From Nitrosomonas sp. Nm166 (GTDB lineage Bacteria; Pseudomonadota; Gammaproteobacteria; Burkholderiales; Nitrosomonadaceae), in NCBI RefSeq assembly GCF_900112825.1, contig NZ_FONE01000004.1, positions 56,982 to 120,981 of the forward strand: a stretch of 64,000 nt of DNA, written 5' to 3'. The notes beneath the pieces were generated by a model. That model did not search any database. It worked only from the letters and a program-made list of their open reading frames with translations, and was not told the origin of the DNA. Below are positions 1 through 8,720 of the stretch, piece by piece. Numbering within the stretch: the stretch's first letter is position 1; each line of letters opens with the position of its first letter. Made by a program: the position numbers and the translations under genes.

Positions 1-689
1 TGCACGATATCGACCGCACGCAACTGGAAACCAGCGATGAGCTGGAAAATTACAATTACGAATATGAACAATACGAAGATGGTGAAACCGAATGGAGCGC
101 TGAAACGGGTGTTTTCAGTGAAATGCAGGTTATGGAGCTCGCAGCGGAGCTGCTGGAGGTCAGTAGCGAAGAAGAGTTGGAGCAGTTCTTGGGCAGTCTC
201 ATCAAAAAGGCGGGTCGGGCTGCTGGTCAGTTTATCAAGTCACCGGTAGGTCAACAGCTTGGCGGTCTCCTGAAAGGTGCAGCCAAGAAAGCGCTGCCCA
301 TGATGGGGAGCGCCATTGGGGGTTATTTCGGCGGAAGCAGCGGGGCCAAAATCGGCAGTCAGGTCGCGTCCACTGCCGGCCGAATCTTCGGCTTGGAATT
401 GGAGGGATTAAGTCTGGAGGACCAGGAATTCGAGGCCGCGAAAAGCTTCGTTCAGTTCGCTGGAGCAGCCGCTAAAAATGCAACCTCGGCACCGCCGACG
501 GCGAATCCACGGGCGGTCGCCCAGTCAGCCATGCTGGCAGCCGCTCGTCAACTGGCGCCCGGGCTGGTTAGCAGCACCCGGCCTGCCACCTCTGGTGGCA
601 AAGCGGGTGCTTGCCCTTCTTGCGGAAGTGGGGCCAAGAGCGGCCGCTGGATGCGTCGCGGCAACAAAATTATTTTGTTTGGGGCGTGA
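1..689 (+). CDS. 5'-truncated glycine-zipper / RWMRRG module protein
   Basis: The reading frame is open from position 3, so the gene begins outside the window; an internal ATG at 123 is not the likely start. The visible N-terminal part is acidic and rich in Tyr, Glu and Trp. A helical stretch with ELAAELL and SSEEELEQFLG follows, then a Gly/Ala-rich stretch at about nt 285-385 with repeated small-x3-small spacing. Next come a CPSCG knuckle and the closing SGRWMRRGNKIILFGA. The same order of elements appears in the protein at 5385-7319, so the two are paralogues. I do not recognise a named family. The glycine-zipper pattern suggests membrane insertion or oligomerisation, which is inference. 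The next gene starts 6 nt downstream, so they are co-transcribed. Confidence 0.8.
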   Translation, partial: HDIDRTQLETSDELENYNYEYEQYEDGETEWSAETGVFSEMQVMELAAELLEVSSEEELEQFLGSLIKKAGRAAGQFIKSPVGQQLGGLLKGAAKKALPMMGSAIGGYFGGSSGAKIGSQVASTAGRIFGLELEGLSLEDQEFEAAKSFVQFAGAAAKNATSAPPTANPRAVAQSAMLAAARQLAPGLVSSTRPATSGGKAGACPSCGSGAKSGRWMRRGNKIILFGA

Positions 690-695
690 GTCATC

Positions 696-2024
696 ATGGC
701 CGGCGTTTCCTATGCCACATGGATGCTCGAGCAGGAAGCTCGTGCGCTGATGACCAGGTTGCAACGCATCAAGCCTTTCGTATTACATGAAAGCATGTTG
801 CCAACAGCGGCTATTTTACCCGCAGCACAAACCGGCATCGAACGGTACCTTATGAAAGGCCGGCGAGAGCTGAGAGATTTAATTCGACGTTATATCAGTT
901 GGTTACGTGGACCATCAGGTCAAAGAGCGACACCAGCGCAAGCGCAACGGCTATTTTCACTACTTCGGCTCAGGTTCAATACCATTTTGACTCAGTTCGA
1001 TTTGTTCAATGATGCGCTGACGCAGCGGAGTGAGAACGAAATCGGTGTTTGGCTTTCAGGACTCGATATCGTCTCTGCCGATGCGCTGACACTGCCTGGT
1101 CATTACTATGATGTTCCCCCCGTAATCTGTTATCTCGATCGCGGCGTCGGAGCCGCCATTCGGCGGGCTCGAACACGACTGCCGGGCGGTGGCGAAAATC
1201 CGGTGGCAGTGATTCGCGTGCCAAGGGAACGCTTGATCGGCAGCGGTATCGCCTCTTCCTTGATTCACGAAGTAGGTCATCAGGCCGCTGCTCTGCTCAA
1301 TCTGGTGAATTCACTGCGGCCCGTTTTGCAGGGGATGCAGCGAGGCAGCGGATCGCATAGCGCCATCTGGTCATTATGGGAGCGCTGGATTTCCGAGATC
1401 GTCGCCGACTTATGGTCGGTCGCGAGGATCGGGATTGCCTCTACCTTGGGATTGATGGGTGTTGTAAGCCTGCCGCGTGCTTTTATGTTCCGTCTGAACC
1501 GGGATGATCCGCATCCTTCTCCCTGGATTCGCGTCAAGCTGAGTTGTGCCATGGGACAGACGCTTTATCCTCATCCGCAGTGGGGACGCCTGGCCCGGTT
1601 ATGGGAAACCTATTACCCGCTCAGCGGGCTGGATGCTGAGCAGCAGCGAAATTATGACGCCCTGCAGGCGACGCTACCCGGATTTGTCGCACTGCTGGTC
1701 AATCACAGACCTCTCAGCCTGCGCGGCCATAGCCTTGCCGAAGCCTTACAGGTGAGAAACCGCCAGCCACATCAGCTTCAGGCGCTTTTGCGGGTCTGGC
1801 AACAACAGCCGTCGAAAATGTACTGGGCATCCCCTACCCTGGCTTTTGCCGTGATCGGCCAGGCCCGCTCCGACGGCCGCATGAGCCCGGAACAGGAAAG
1901 CACCATTCTGGGTAAATTGCTGACCCACTGGGCACTCAGCAGCACCTTGAAAATAGCCGCAGACTGCTCCAGACAGGGCTGGGGACACAAAGTACCAGAG
2001 TTTAAACTGGCAATCAAATATTGA
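696..2024 (+). CDS. HEXXH zinc metallopeptidase-like protein
   Basis: The 442-residue protein contains HEVGH (His191, Glu192, His195) preceded by a hydrophobic SSLI stretch. Thirty-eight residues later it has SEIVAD, in which Glu234 would be the third zinc ligand and Asp238 completes a gluzincin-like E-x3-D pattern. This supports a zinc-dependent peptidase. The rest is mainly helical and does not match a family I can name. There is no signal peptide. It starts 6 nt after the upstream module protein and is followed after 26 nt by the next gene, so it belongs to the same operon. Processing or regulating the module proteins is a plausible job, but that is inferred from context only. Confidence 0.75.
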   Translation: MAGVSYATWMLEQEARALMTRLQRIKPFVLHESMLPTAAILPAAQTGIERYLMKGRRELRDLIRRYISWLRGPSGQRATPAQAQRLFSLLRLRFNTILTQFDLFNDALTQRSENEIGVWLSGLDIVSADALTLPGHYYDVPPVICYLDRGVGAAIRRARTRLPGGGENPVAVIRVPRERLIGSGIASSLIHEVGHQAAALLNLVNSLRPVLQGMQRGSGSHSAIWSLWERWISEIVADLWSVARIGIASTLGLMGVVSLPRAFMFRLNRDDPHPSPWIRVKLSCAMGQTLYPHPQWGRLARLWETYYPLSGLDAEQQRNYDALQATLPGFVALLVNHRPLSLRGHSLAEALQVRNRQPHQLQALLRVWQQQPSKMYWASPTLAFAVIGQARSDGRMSPEQESTILGKLLTHWALSSTLKIAADCSRQGWGHKVPEFKLAIKY

Positions 2025-2050
2025 GCATTAAGTTTATTAAGGAGAAACCC

Positions 2051-4231
2051 ATGTTTACAAAAAATGCACAGTTAGGTGAAGTGATCATTTTGGTGACCGC
2101 CGACAACACAGAAATCCCAATAAGAAATGCTCGGGTTACCCTTACCCTTCAAAGTAAAGAAAGAGGAGGGCAAGCTCGGCAGAAATCTAGAATGGAAGAA
2201 AACGTCGGAGAATATTCGGATGATTCTTCTTGCGAAGAAAAAACTTTTTATAGGAAAGAAACGAATGAAGATGCTCGCGCCATTTTTGAAGTGCCCTGTG
2301 GCTACTATGAAATTTGTTGCGAAGCTTTTGGAGTTTGTTCTAAACCAGAGTTCATCACGGTTATTCCGAAGAGCTGCATCACGAGAACAATACCCGTTCC
2401 ATTAGAGTTTAACATTGAGTGGGGGGCGCTCCCAGAAGGCTGCCAAGGATCAGAATTTAACGCCTGTGCTCAGGCGGATGAAGGAACGACCTGGATTTTC
2501 AGAGCTTCAGCAGCAGTACAACCGGAAAATCGGAAATTCAGATGGACAACAACTGGTGGTAGTTTTTATGAATCCGATACCACGCGGGATATAGTTCATC
2601 TCAATACTCATGGGCATGTTGGTGAAACGAAGGTCAGTGTCACAATGAGTGAAATAGGAAGTGCTTCCACTACCTTGACAACAACTGTCTTCTCAAAGCG
2701 GCCACCCACAACCAATGTTGACGGTAAGCTTAACGTTTCGCTGACGCGCACAGAAACTTCGTTTACAGAAGATACGGCATTCTGGACAGGTATCCGTAAT
2801 AGCACCGAGGCGCTCTCGTTCAATAATTATTTTCGTTTCATGGATTGGATTTTTTGCGGCGGAGAACCTCCAAATCCAGAAAATGGTTTTGAAGATGGAC
2901 GTTTTCTGGTGAAGCAAAGGAAATACGATCACCTGAAGAATCAACGCTTTCTATCCTTTACCGATTCAGATACCTACCGCGTCGTGAAGGCGGCTACCGA
3001 AGCCTTCGTGATGGTGAATTGTGGCATACAGCAGGTCAATTGTGGCGTACAGCAGGAGCCGTTACCGTTACCGTTTGATCCGAATACGAATCGCCCCAAT
3101 CGCGATGACGCCTATCTTGATCGCAGGGATTTGCCCATTCCTGACATAGGATTGAGCGACGCTTTTGGTCAATATCTTGTACCCGTAAATGGCGACAAAA
3201 CACTTCCTTATCTTGCGGTCATTCGCCGAAAGCTACCAGATATTACCATCAAGACAACATTGTTTGAAAACGCTATTCCGAGAATAAGAAATGGGGGTCA
3301 AGCTGAAATACTCGATAATTGTTTCGGGATATTGCAAGACAAGCTCACTAATCCTTGCCTGTTGGAGCTCATCTGGTCTTACTGGCACGAAGAAGGCATG
3401 CTGGTACAAACGATGAACGCTCTCTCTCGACGCTTCCAGAACATGCGCTCATCAGCGCAGGACCCGCTTGCCAACCTGGAGATGGATCCATTGCGCCCGC
3501 TTAACAATTTGTTATGGAGTTACATCCAGGATGAACAGAATCGGCTAACGATCAATCGTCGTAATTACGAGTACGATCATCATTACGGTCTGCGACTGGA
3601 AGGCAAGGCTGTACAGAATTTTCGCCCGGCGGATACGCGCTCGAAATTCCTGGAAGCCTTCCATCACTTGCTACGCTTGTGTGCCGTGTTCTATAAGCAG
3701 GATGACGATACCACGGTTAAAGCCGATGCCTTTCCGGTGCTCAATGCCCTCAAGGAAGTGCATCTGATCCTTTCCGAGGGAGCACACAACCAGTTCGGGG
3801 ATCTGCCGTCAACCGCCCGCATCGAAATGCTGATACAGCAGTGGTTATTAGCCAGACCCGAATTTCGAGAGTTTCTGCCTACCCGCATTATGGTGGCTTA
3901 TCCAGAACCATGGATGGATCGTGTCGACGCGATGAAGAAGCTCCAAGGTTGGACCGATACTAGCGTGGTGCAGTTCCGTAACCTTGCTATGTTCGGTGAG
4001 CAGCTATTCCTTTCAATCCGCTGGGGTCATTGGAGCGATGAATTCGAGCCTGTTAAAGCGCTTAATTGGGCAAGATTCTTCCGTCCACAGGTGCAGGGTT
4101 ATATCCATGCTTATCGTGCAGCAACGGGCGTGGATCTATCGGCTGATCCAACGGTTAATGCGCGTGTGGATTCCACCTTGCCATCAGTGCTGCTGCAGAA
4201 GCGTTTGGCAAGCCAACTGCGGACAAATTGA
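2051..4231 (+). CDS. Unrecognised 726-residue protein with beta-rich N-terminus
   Basis: I chose the ATG at 2051 because AAGGAG lies just upstream (2039-2044); an in-frame TTG at 2021 overlaps the previous stop and is less likely. The first ~230 residues alternate short hydrophobic and polar stretches. They resemble carboxypeptidase-regulatory or Ig-like beta-sandwich domains (EVIILVTADNTEIP near the start, and a later stretch ending in STTLTTTV). The C-terminal half is helical and rich in Trp and Arg, with no catalytic motif I can identify. An imperfect 21-bp tandem duplication (3014-3055) encodes VNCGIQQ followed by VNCGVQQ. The first ~900 bp are visibly more AT-rich than the neighbouring genes, which may indicate a separately acquired domain. 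It lies inside the operon; function unknown. Confidence 0.75.
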   Translation: MFTKNAQLGEVIILVTADNTEIPIRNARVTLTLQSKERGGQARQKSRMEENVGEYSDDSSCEEKTFYRKETNEDARAIFEVPCGYYEICCEAFGVCSKPEFITVIPKSCITRTIPVPLEFNIEWGALPEGCQGSEFNACAQADEGTTWIFRASAAVQPENRKFRWTTTGGSFYESDTTRDIVHLNTHGHVGETKVSVTMSEIGSASTTLTTTVFSKRPPTTNVDGKLNVSLTRTETSFTEDTAFWTGIRNSTEALSFNNYFRFMDWIFCGGEPPNPENGFEDGRFLVKQRKYDHLKNQRFLSFTDSDTYRVVKAATEAFVMVNCGIQQVNCGVQQEPLPLPFDPNTNRPNRDDAYLDRRDLPIPDIGLSDAFGQYLVPVNGDKTLPYLAVIRRKLPDITIKTTLFENAIPRIRNGGQAEILDNCFGILQDKLTNPCLLELIWSYWHEEGMLVQTMNALSRRFQNMRSSAQDPLANLEMDPLRPLNNLLWSYIQDEQNRLTINRRNYEYDHHYGLRLEGKAVQNFRPADTRSKFLEAFHHLLRLCAVFYKQDDDTTVKADAFPVLNALKEVHLILSEGAHNQFGDLPSTARIEMLIQQWLLARPEFREFLPTRIMVAYPEPWMDRVDAMKKLQGWTDTSVVQFRNLAMFGEQLFLSIRWGHWSDEFEPVKALNWARFFRPQVQGYIHAYRAATGVDLSADPTVNARVDSTLPSVLLQKRLASQLRTN

Positions 4232-4242
4232 GATGCATCGGC

Positions 4243-5361
4243 ATGAGCAACTTTACCTCGGCACTCTACCTGGGATTGCATCACCCGAGCAGACTTCTGC
4301 AGCCTTGGCAGCAGTTCACCCTGGGGGTTCCGGCTGCGCTGGCCGAACCTCCCGGTGCCGAGGAAGTTGCGCAGAAACTGGCGCAGTTACAGGGTTGCGA
4401 GCAAGGCGTGCTGATGCCTTCTACCTTGCATCTCTTCTGGGATTTATTCGGGATGCTGTGCCAGCAACCGGTAGCGTTGTATCTGGACGAGGGAACTTAT
4501 GCAATTGCACGTTGGGGGATGGAACGTTTAAATGCAAGGGGTATTGCCGTTTACCCTTTTCGCCATCACGCTGCCGCAGCGCTTTGGTCCCAAATTACCG
4601 TCCAGACACGCAAAAGGGAGTATCCGGTGGTGGTCGCCAACGGTTTTTGTCCTGCTTGTGGCAAGGCAGCACCTATCGGCGACTATTTGGAGATAGTGCG
4701 ACGCTTCGGCGGTCTGCTGGTTTTGGACGACACGCAGGCTTTAGGCATCTTGGGTGAAGCGCCCGCGTTGCATGCCCCCTATGGTAGCGGCGGTGGAGGT
4801 ATTTTGCGCTGGAGCGGACATTTCGGTCCGGATATTCTGCTGGGCTCTTCTCTGGCCAAAGGATTCGGCGTGCCGGTGGCAGTTCTGACAGGAAGCAAAC
4901 ATCTGCTCAGGCGCTTTATAGCGGCAAGTGATACGCGTGTGCATAGTAGTCCACCTTCGGTAGCTGTTATCCAAGCTGCCGCACATGCACTGGCGGTAAA
5001 CCGGCTTCAGGGTAATTTGCTGAGACAAAGGCTGGCGCAGCGAGTCAGACAATTCCGCAAAGGGTTGAAACGCATCGGATGGTTTACTAGCGGCGGATGG
5101 TTTCCAGTGCAAACTCTGCGTGGCATCTCAGGAAATACCGCGATATGGATGCACCAACATCTTTCTCAGCGGGGCATGCAAACCGTGTTATCACGGCCCC
5201 ATAGCAGCATGGAAACACGTCTAAGTTTTTTAATCACAGCCCGGCACAGTGTCATGGAGATTGATCGATGTATCGATATGTTGGATGCATTGGCCCATCG
5301 TCAAAGCTTCAACGAACAATTTCAGGGACAGCCAATTCCGGCTTGTCACCAAAAATGGTGA
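4243..5361 (+). CDS. PLP-dependent alpha-oxoamine synthase-like enzyme
   Basis: This 372-residue fold-type I PLP enzyme resembles 8-amino-7-oxononanoate synthase and related aminoacyl-CoA transferases. Lys206 in GSSLAKGFG is the expected Schiff-base lysine. Asp162 in LDDTQALG is the expected pyridine-nitrogen aspartate. Family members usually read D-D-A-H there, whereas this protein has D-D-T-Q, so the conserved His is Gln. I start it at ATG 4243; a TTG at 4228 is also in frame and overlaps the preceding stop. It sits between structural-looking genes and away from any biotin gene, so biotin synthesis is unlikely. Its product could be a small signal or modifying group, or it may have lost synthase activity. 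The substrate cannot be read from the sequence. Confidence 0.75.
   Translation: MSNFTSALYLGLHHPSRLLQPWQQFTLGVPAALAEPPGAEEVAQKLAQLQGCEQGVLMPSTLHLFWDLFGMLCQQPVALYLDEGTYAIARWGMERLNARGIAVYPFRHHAAAALWSQITVQTRKREYPVVVANGFCPACGKAAPIGDYLEIVRRFGGLLVLDDTQALGILGEAPALHAPYGSGGGGILRWSGHFGPDILLGSSLAKGFGVPVAVLTGSKHLLRRFIAASDTRVHSSPPSVAVIQAAAHALAVNRLQGNLLRQRLAQRVRQFRKGLKRIGWFTSGGWFPVQTLRGISGNTAIWMHQHLSQRGMQTVLSRPHSSMETRLSFLITARHSVMEIDRCIDMLDALAHRQSFNEQFQGQPIPACHQKW
5344..5361 (+). promoter_or_regulatory. Hairpin over the stop codon of the PLP gene
   Basis: GTCACCA and TGGTGAC form a perfect 7-bp stem around an AAAA loop, with the TGA stop inside the 3' arm. No U-tract follows, so it is not a normal intrinsic terminator. 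It could affect reinitiation or mRNA decay between the PLP gene and the next gene, whose start is 23 nt downstream. It may also be chance. Confidence 0.3.
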
Positions 5362-5384
5362 CCTACACATTCAAGAGGTGAATC

Positions 5385-7319
5385 ATGAATCAAGAACTCA
5401 GCTTTGAAATGATACCTTTCAAAATCGCACCCGAATCCCAAGGTGAAATGTTCGAAGAAGAAAGCGAATGGGGACGGCGTGGCTCTTATGGTGGCGGGCG
5501 CAGGCATGGCGGACCCCACTCCCGGGCGGGGCTGCATCCGAAGGGAATCAAACGCCCGCCGGTTGCAAGGCCCCGTCCCGCTCCGAGGGGGCGTCGGCGG
5601 CCTTGGGGAGTGATACGTGAACCTTATGGTATCGTGAGTGAACCCTACTTCGCCGAACCGGTACCGGTTGGCTCGGAGCGAGTACGCTGGCTACAAGACT
5701 GCCTGAATCAGGCGATGGGCACGCAATTGCCAGTGACGGGGACGATAGGGCCGGAAACGCGCAGCGCTGTCAGGAGCTTTCAACGGCAGCAAGGCCTAAG
5801 AACAACGGGCATCGCCGGTCCCGATACCGAAGAGGCGTTGAGATCCGCTTGTGAAAGGCGGGATGGCCAGCCGTCAGCGGAGGAAATGGAATTCGGTACA
5901 GGTTACGAGGGCGAGTGGCTGGAAATGGAATTGCCTACTGACTTTCTAGATAATTACAATCGGCTTCTCAGCTCCATGTCGCCAGCAGATCGGAGTCTCT
6001 GGGCCACCAGACGATGTTATCGGCTCTCGCAGTGGGATCGCGCTCCCGCCCAAGGAGGAGTATATCTTGTCATTTTCCGTAAACCGATGCGGGCAGGCCG
6101 CATTGGTTATGTCGGTGAAAGCGGAAACCTTCGCGACCGGATGCAAGGATACCGCCGGGATGCCATTTTCCTTGGTCTTGATCCCGACAATTATGCCTTC
6201 TGTTATGTCCGAACGCCTGAGCGAGGGATTATCGAAGGACGTCTTCGGGATATTCTGAATCCAACGGGTCTGGTTACCAATCAGCTGGAACTCGAAATAG
6301 CGCTGGAAAGCCCGTTCAGTGAGGCTGAAGAAATCGAACTCGCTGCGGAATTGTTATCGATTTCCAGTGAGGAAGAGCTGGATCAGTTTCTCGGCAAGAT
6401 GTTCAAGGGAATAGGCAGGGGTCTCAAAAAAGCGGGTCGCTTCATCGGCAGGCGCGTGCTGCCTGTACTGGGCAAGGGGTTGAAAACCCTCGCAAAGGCT
6501 GCGCTTCCGGTCGCGGGTAAAGTGTTGGGCTCCTTTATTCCAATACCGGGGGTCGGCACCGCCATCGGTGGTGCCGTGGGAACAGCGCTGAGCAAAGCGC
6601 TGGAGCTTGAATTCAGTGGCTTGAACACGGAAGAGGCAGAGTTGGAAAGGGCGCGGCGCTTTGTCCGCATTGCGGGCACAGCGATGCGGCAGGCAGCCTT
6701 GTCATCGCCCGACATCGACGCGGAAATCGTAGTTAACGAGGCGATTATGAGTGCGGCTCGGAAACATCTGCCTTATCTTCACCTGAGTGAGTCCGAGCGT
6801 ATCGGCATGCCCGGTGCAATGCAACAAGGCCGATGGATGCGTCGCGGCGACAAGATTGTTGTATTGGGAGCGCCTGCTAGCAGCATGATGAATCCCGCCA
6901 CATCACAAGGTTTTTCAAGCGAGTTAAAAGACGTTGGCCCGCTAGGCGAATTCGAACCGGGATCTCCATTTAGGGAGTTCGAGACCGAAAGTAGTGCCGG
7001 AGAGTTCGAAACACGCGGTGATCAAAAGAATTGGTACTATTTCGACGCCTGGTTGCGTCCGACGAAGGGTAATGTTCGGCGTCTCAAGGAACAGGGACCT
7101 TCACTTATGACGGCGGCAGCTGCGAAAATTTTTTGCCAGGGGATGTGTGAAGAATTTGCCAGCCAATCCAACTGGTTGCGCGGAACGGTCGTCACGCGCT
7201 GCTGGGTATGGCTTCCGAAATCAGAAAAGTGGCGTCCTTGCAAGAATGTGAGCATGAACGCGACTGGATCGTTCTCGTGCGGATTGCGCTGCTCTGACGA
7301 GACCCCGGAGCTGAAATGA
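5385..7319 (+). CDS. Peptidoglycan-binding / GIY-YIG / glycine-zipper module protein
   Basis: The 644-residue start is supported by AAGAGGTG just upstream. Residues 1-95 are low-complexity, rich in Gly, Arg and Pro. Residues ~97-157 match a PG_binding_1 domain (GTIGPETRSAVRSFQRQQG). Residues ~222-305 look like a GIY-YIG domain: GGVYLVIF, IGYVGESGNLRDRM with the conserved Arg, and a Glu in RGIIEGRL. Residues ~311-496 form the module shared with the protein at 1-689: ELAAELL, SSEEELDQFLG, a glycine-zipper segment at ~371-407 and QGRWMRRGDKIVVLGA. The last ~145 residues carry EFE motifs and a Cys-containing region. There is no signal peptide. The mix of wall-binding, nuclease-like and membrane-active-looking parts suggests an effector or surface protein, which is inference. 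Confidence 0.8.
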   Translation: MNQELSFEMIPFKIAPESQGEMFEEESEWGRRGSYGGGRRHGGPHSRAGLHPKGIKRPPVARPRPAPRGRRRPWGVIREPYGIVSEPYFAEPVPVGSERVRWLQDCLNQAMGTQLPVTGTIGPETRSAVRSFQRQQGLRTTGIAGPDTEEALRSACERRDGQPSAEEMEFGTGYEGEWLEMELPTDFLDNYNRLLSSMSPADRSLWATRRCYRLSQWDRAPAQGGVYLVIFRKPMRAGRIGYVGESGNLRDRMQGYRRDAIFLGLDPDNYAFCYVRTPERGIIEGRLRDILNPTGLVTNQLELEIALESPFSEAEEIELAAELLSISSEEELDQFLGKMFKGIGRGLKKAGRFIGRRVLPVLGKGLKTLAKAALPVAGKVLGSFIPIPGVGTAIGGAVGTALSKALELEFSGLNTEEAELERARRFVRIAGTAMRQAALSSPDIDAEIVVNEAIMSAARKHLPYLHLSESERIGMPGAMQQGRWMRRGDKIVVLGAPASSMMNPATSQGFSSELKDVGPLGEFEPGSPFREFETESSAGEFETRGDQKNWYYFDAWLRPTKGNVRRLKEQGPSLMTAAAAKIFCQGMCEEFASQSNWLRGTVVTRCWVWLPKSEKWRPCKNVSMNATGSFSCGLRCSDETPELK

Positions 7320-8704
7320 GCGCCTTGTGGCCGGTGGAACTGGAGAAGCCGTTTGGCGAAACAGAGGTACCGTTCGGTTCGTTCAATCCCCCATGGTCAG
7401 GGGTCTCAAGTGACGGTTTTCGGTTCGAACAAGAATATTCCTTGGTCAGCGATACCCCCGTTCCAGGCCGCTTTTACAAGATCAAGTATGGCGGAGGTGG
7501 CCTTCTCGAAACGACCGGACGCGCTTATGGTCTCAAGCAAGGCGCGGAACGCCTGACGCACGCACAAGCCATCAACAGTCATCCATCGAATATTAAATTC
7601 TGGCGGCCACCCGGAAATGCTTTCGAATACAAATATTTCGGCAAAGGCGTGATCTCGTTCTCGCCCCGTTTCACCTGTGGCGGCAGGAAATGCTTCGCCA
7701 CGATCTGGATACCGCCGATGAAGCCGTATGTCCACCCATTCCTGGGGCGCGGTATCGCAGTCGACAGTTTCAACGAGCCGGTCGACCTGCGCCAGTCCCA
7801 ACGGGAATGGGATGGAGAAAGCTCCTCCGGGCGCTTTTCGGCGGGGCGTCGTATCGATATGACGAAAGTACCGTTCAGGTGGATATGCCGCTTACGGGTG
7901 TTTCTTAAACAGCCAGATGGGGAGATCAGACAATCGTTTGCGACCGGCACGCTCGTCGGTCCGAGGCACGTGCTCACGGCCGCACATGTTTTTGACGCGA
8001 ACTGGGAAAATGATCCAGCTACGCCTGTCGAAGTGCTCGCCATCAATGTTGCCGCCGGCGCTGATGGTTTGCGGACTCCCTTCTCGTGGTCGAAGACGAA
8101 GCCCATCGATTGGCGGTCACACCCCAATTGGCGATCCGGCAACTTCGATCCGCGCTTCGATTTCGGCCTGATCAGGCTGCCAAATCCACCCATCGCGTAT
8201 CGAAGATTTAGCAAACTGAAGAACGAGACGCTGAGCTTCTGGGGCAACGCGGGGGAAATAGATGGCGCCTTCTTGCTACCTGTCGAAATCCTACCCGAAT
8301 ACGAAATTCGGACATTGACCGGGAAAACACTCAACATTTGCGGTTATCAAACAGATTCCAACGGCCGATCAACGCTTCTTCCAGCCACGGTCAGGAGTGT
8401 TAGCCCGACTGCGAGGGGGCAGCAAATCCGCCAACTCATTAGCTATGCCGCCGACACATCCCAAGGCATCAGCGGATCTCCGGTTTGGTATTGGGATGAG
8501 AAATCGAAGAGACGGTATCTGATCGCGGTTCACCACGGCGGCTGCGGCAATTGTAAAACGCCACCTGGTTTGGATGGCTGCACGACGCAGTTGGTCGGCG
8601 AAGATTGTATGAGCGACCCCAGAATCGGCGTCCTGCTGACGCAGCGGGTGGTCAGGCAAGTACGTGATTGGATAAACGAGGACTACGACAGGACTACGAC
8701 GTGA
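7316..8704 (+). CDS. Trypsin-like serine protease
   Basis: This 462-residue protein has an S1-type catalytic triad: His224 in LTAAHVF, Asp282 in RFDFGLIRL and Ser386 in QGISGSPVW. The protease domain occupies roughly residues 200-455. The first ~200 residues form a separate region starting with a short acidic/aromatic stretch (FGETEVPFGSF), reminiscent of the EFE-rich linkers of the upstream module protein. There is no signal peptide or membrane anchor. Its ATG overlaps the upstream stop as ATGA, so the two genes are translationally coupled, which argues that the protease acts together with the module protein. Cleavage of that partner is a reasonable but unproven idea. Confidence 0.85.
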   Translation: MSALWPVELEKPFGETEVPFGSFNPPWSGVSSDGFRFEQEYSLVSDTPVPGRFYKIKYGGGGLLETTGRAYGLKQGAERLTHAQAINSHPSNIKFWRPPGNAFEYKYFGKGVISFSPRFTCGGRKCFATIWIPPMKPYVHPFLGRGIAVDSFNEPVDLRQSQREWDGESSSGRFSAGRRIDMTKVPFRWICRLRVFLKQPDGEIRQSFATGTLVGPRHVLTAAHVFDANWENDPATPVEVLAINVAAGADGLRTPFSWSKTKPIDWRSHPNWRSGNFDPRFDFGLIRLPNPPIAYRRFSKLKNETLSFWGNAGEIDGAFLLPVEILPEYEIRTLTGKTLNICGYQTDSNGRSTLLPATVRSVSPTARGQQIRQLISYAADTSQGISGSPVWYWDEKSKRRYLIAVHHGGCGNCKTPPGLDGCTTQLVGEDCMSDPRIGVLLTQRVVRQVRDWINEDYDRTTT

Positions 8705-8720
8705 GGAGAAATATCGCCTT

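Noticed and set aside
3984..4757. 257-codon plus-strand ORF across two genes
   Set aside because: It overlaps the end of the 726-residue protein and the start of the PLP enzyme in another frame; composition is typical of a shadow.
7579..8337. Long ORF of 252 codons on the minus strand
   Set aside because: It is antisense to the serine protease, whose catalytic residues and coupling are clear; a shadow frame.
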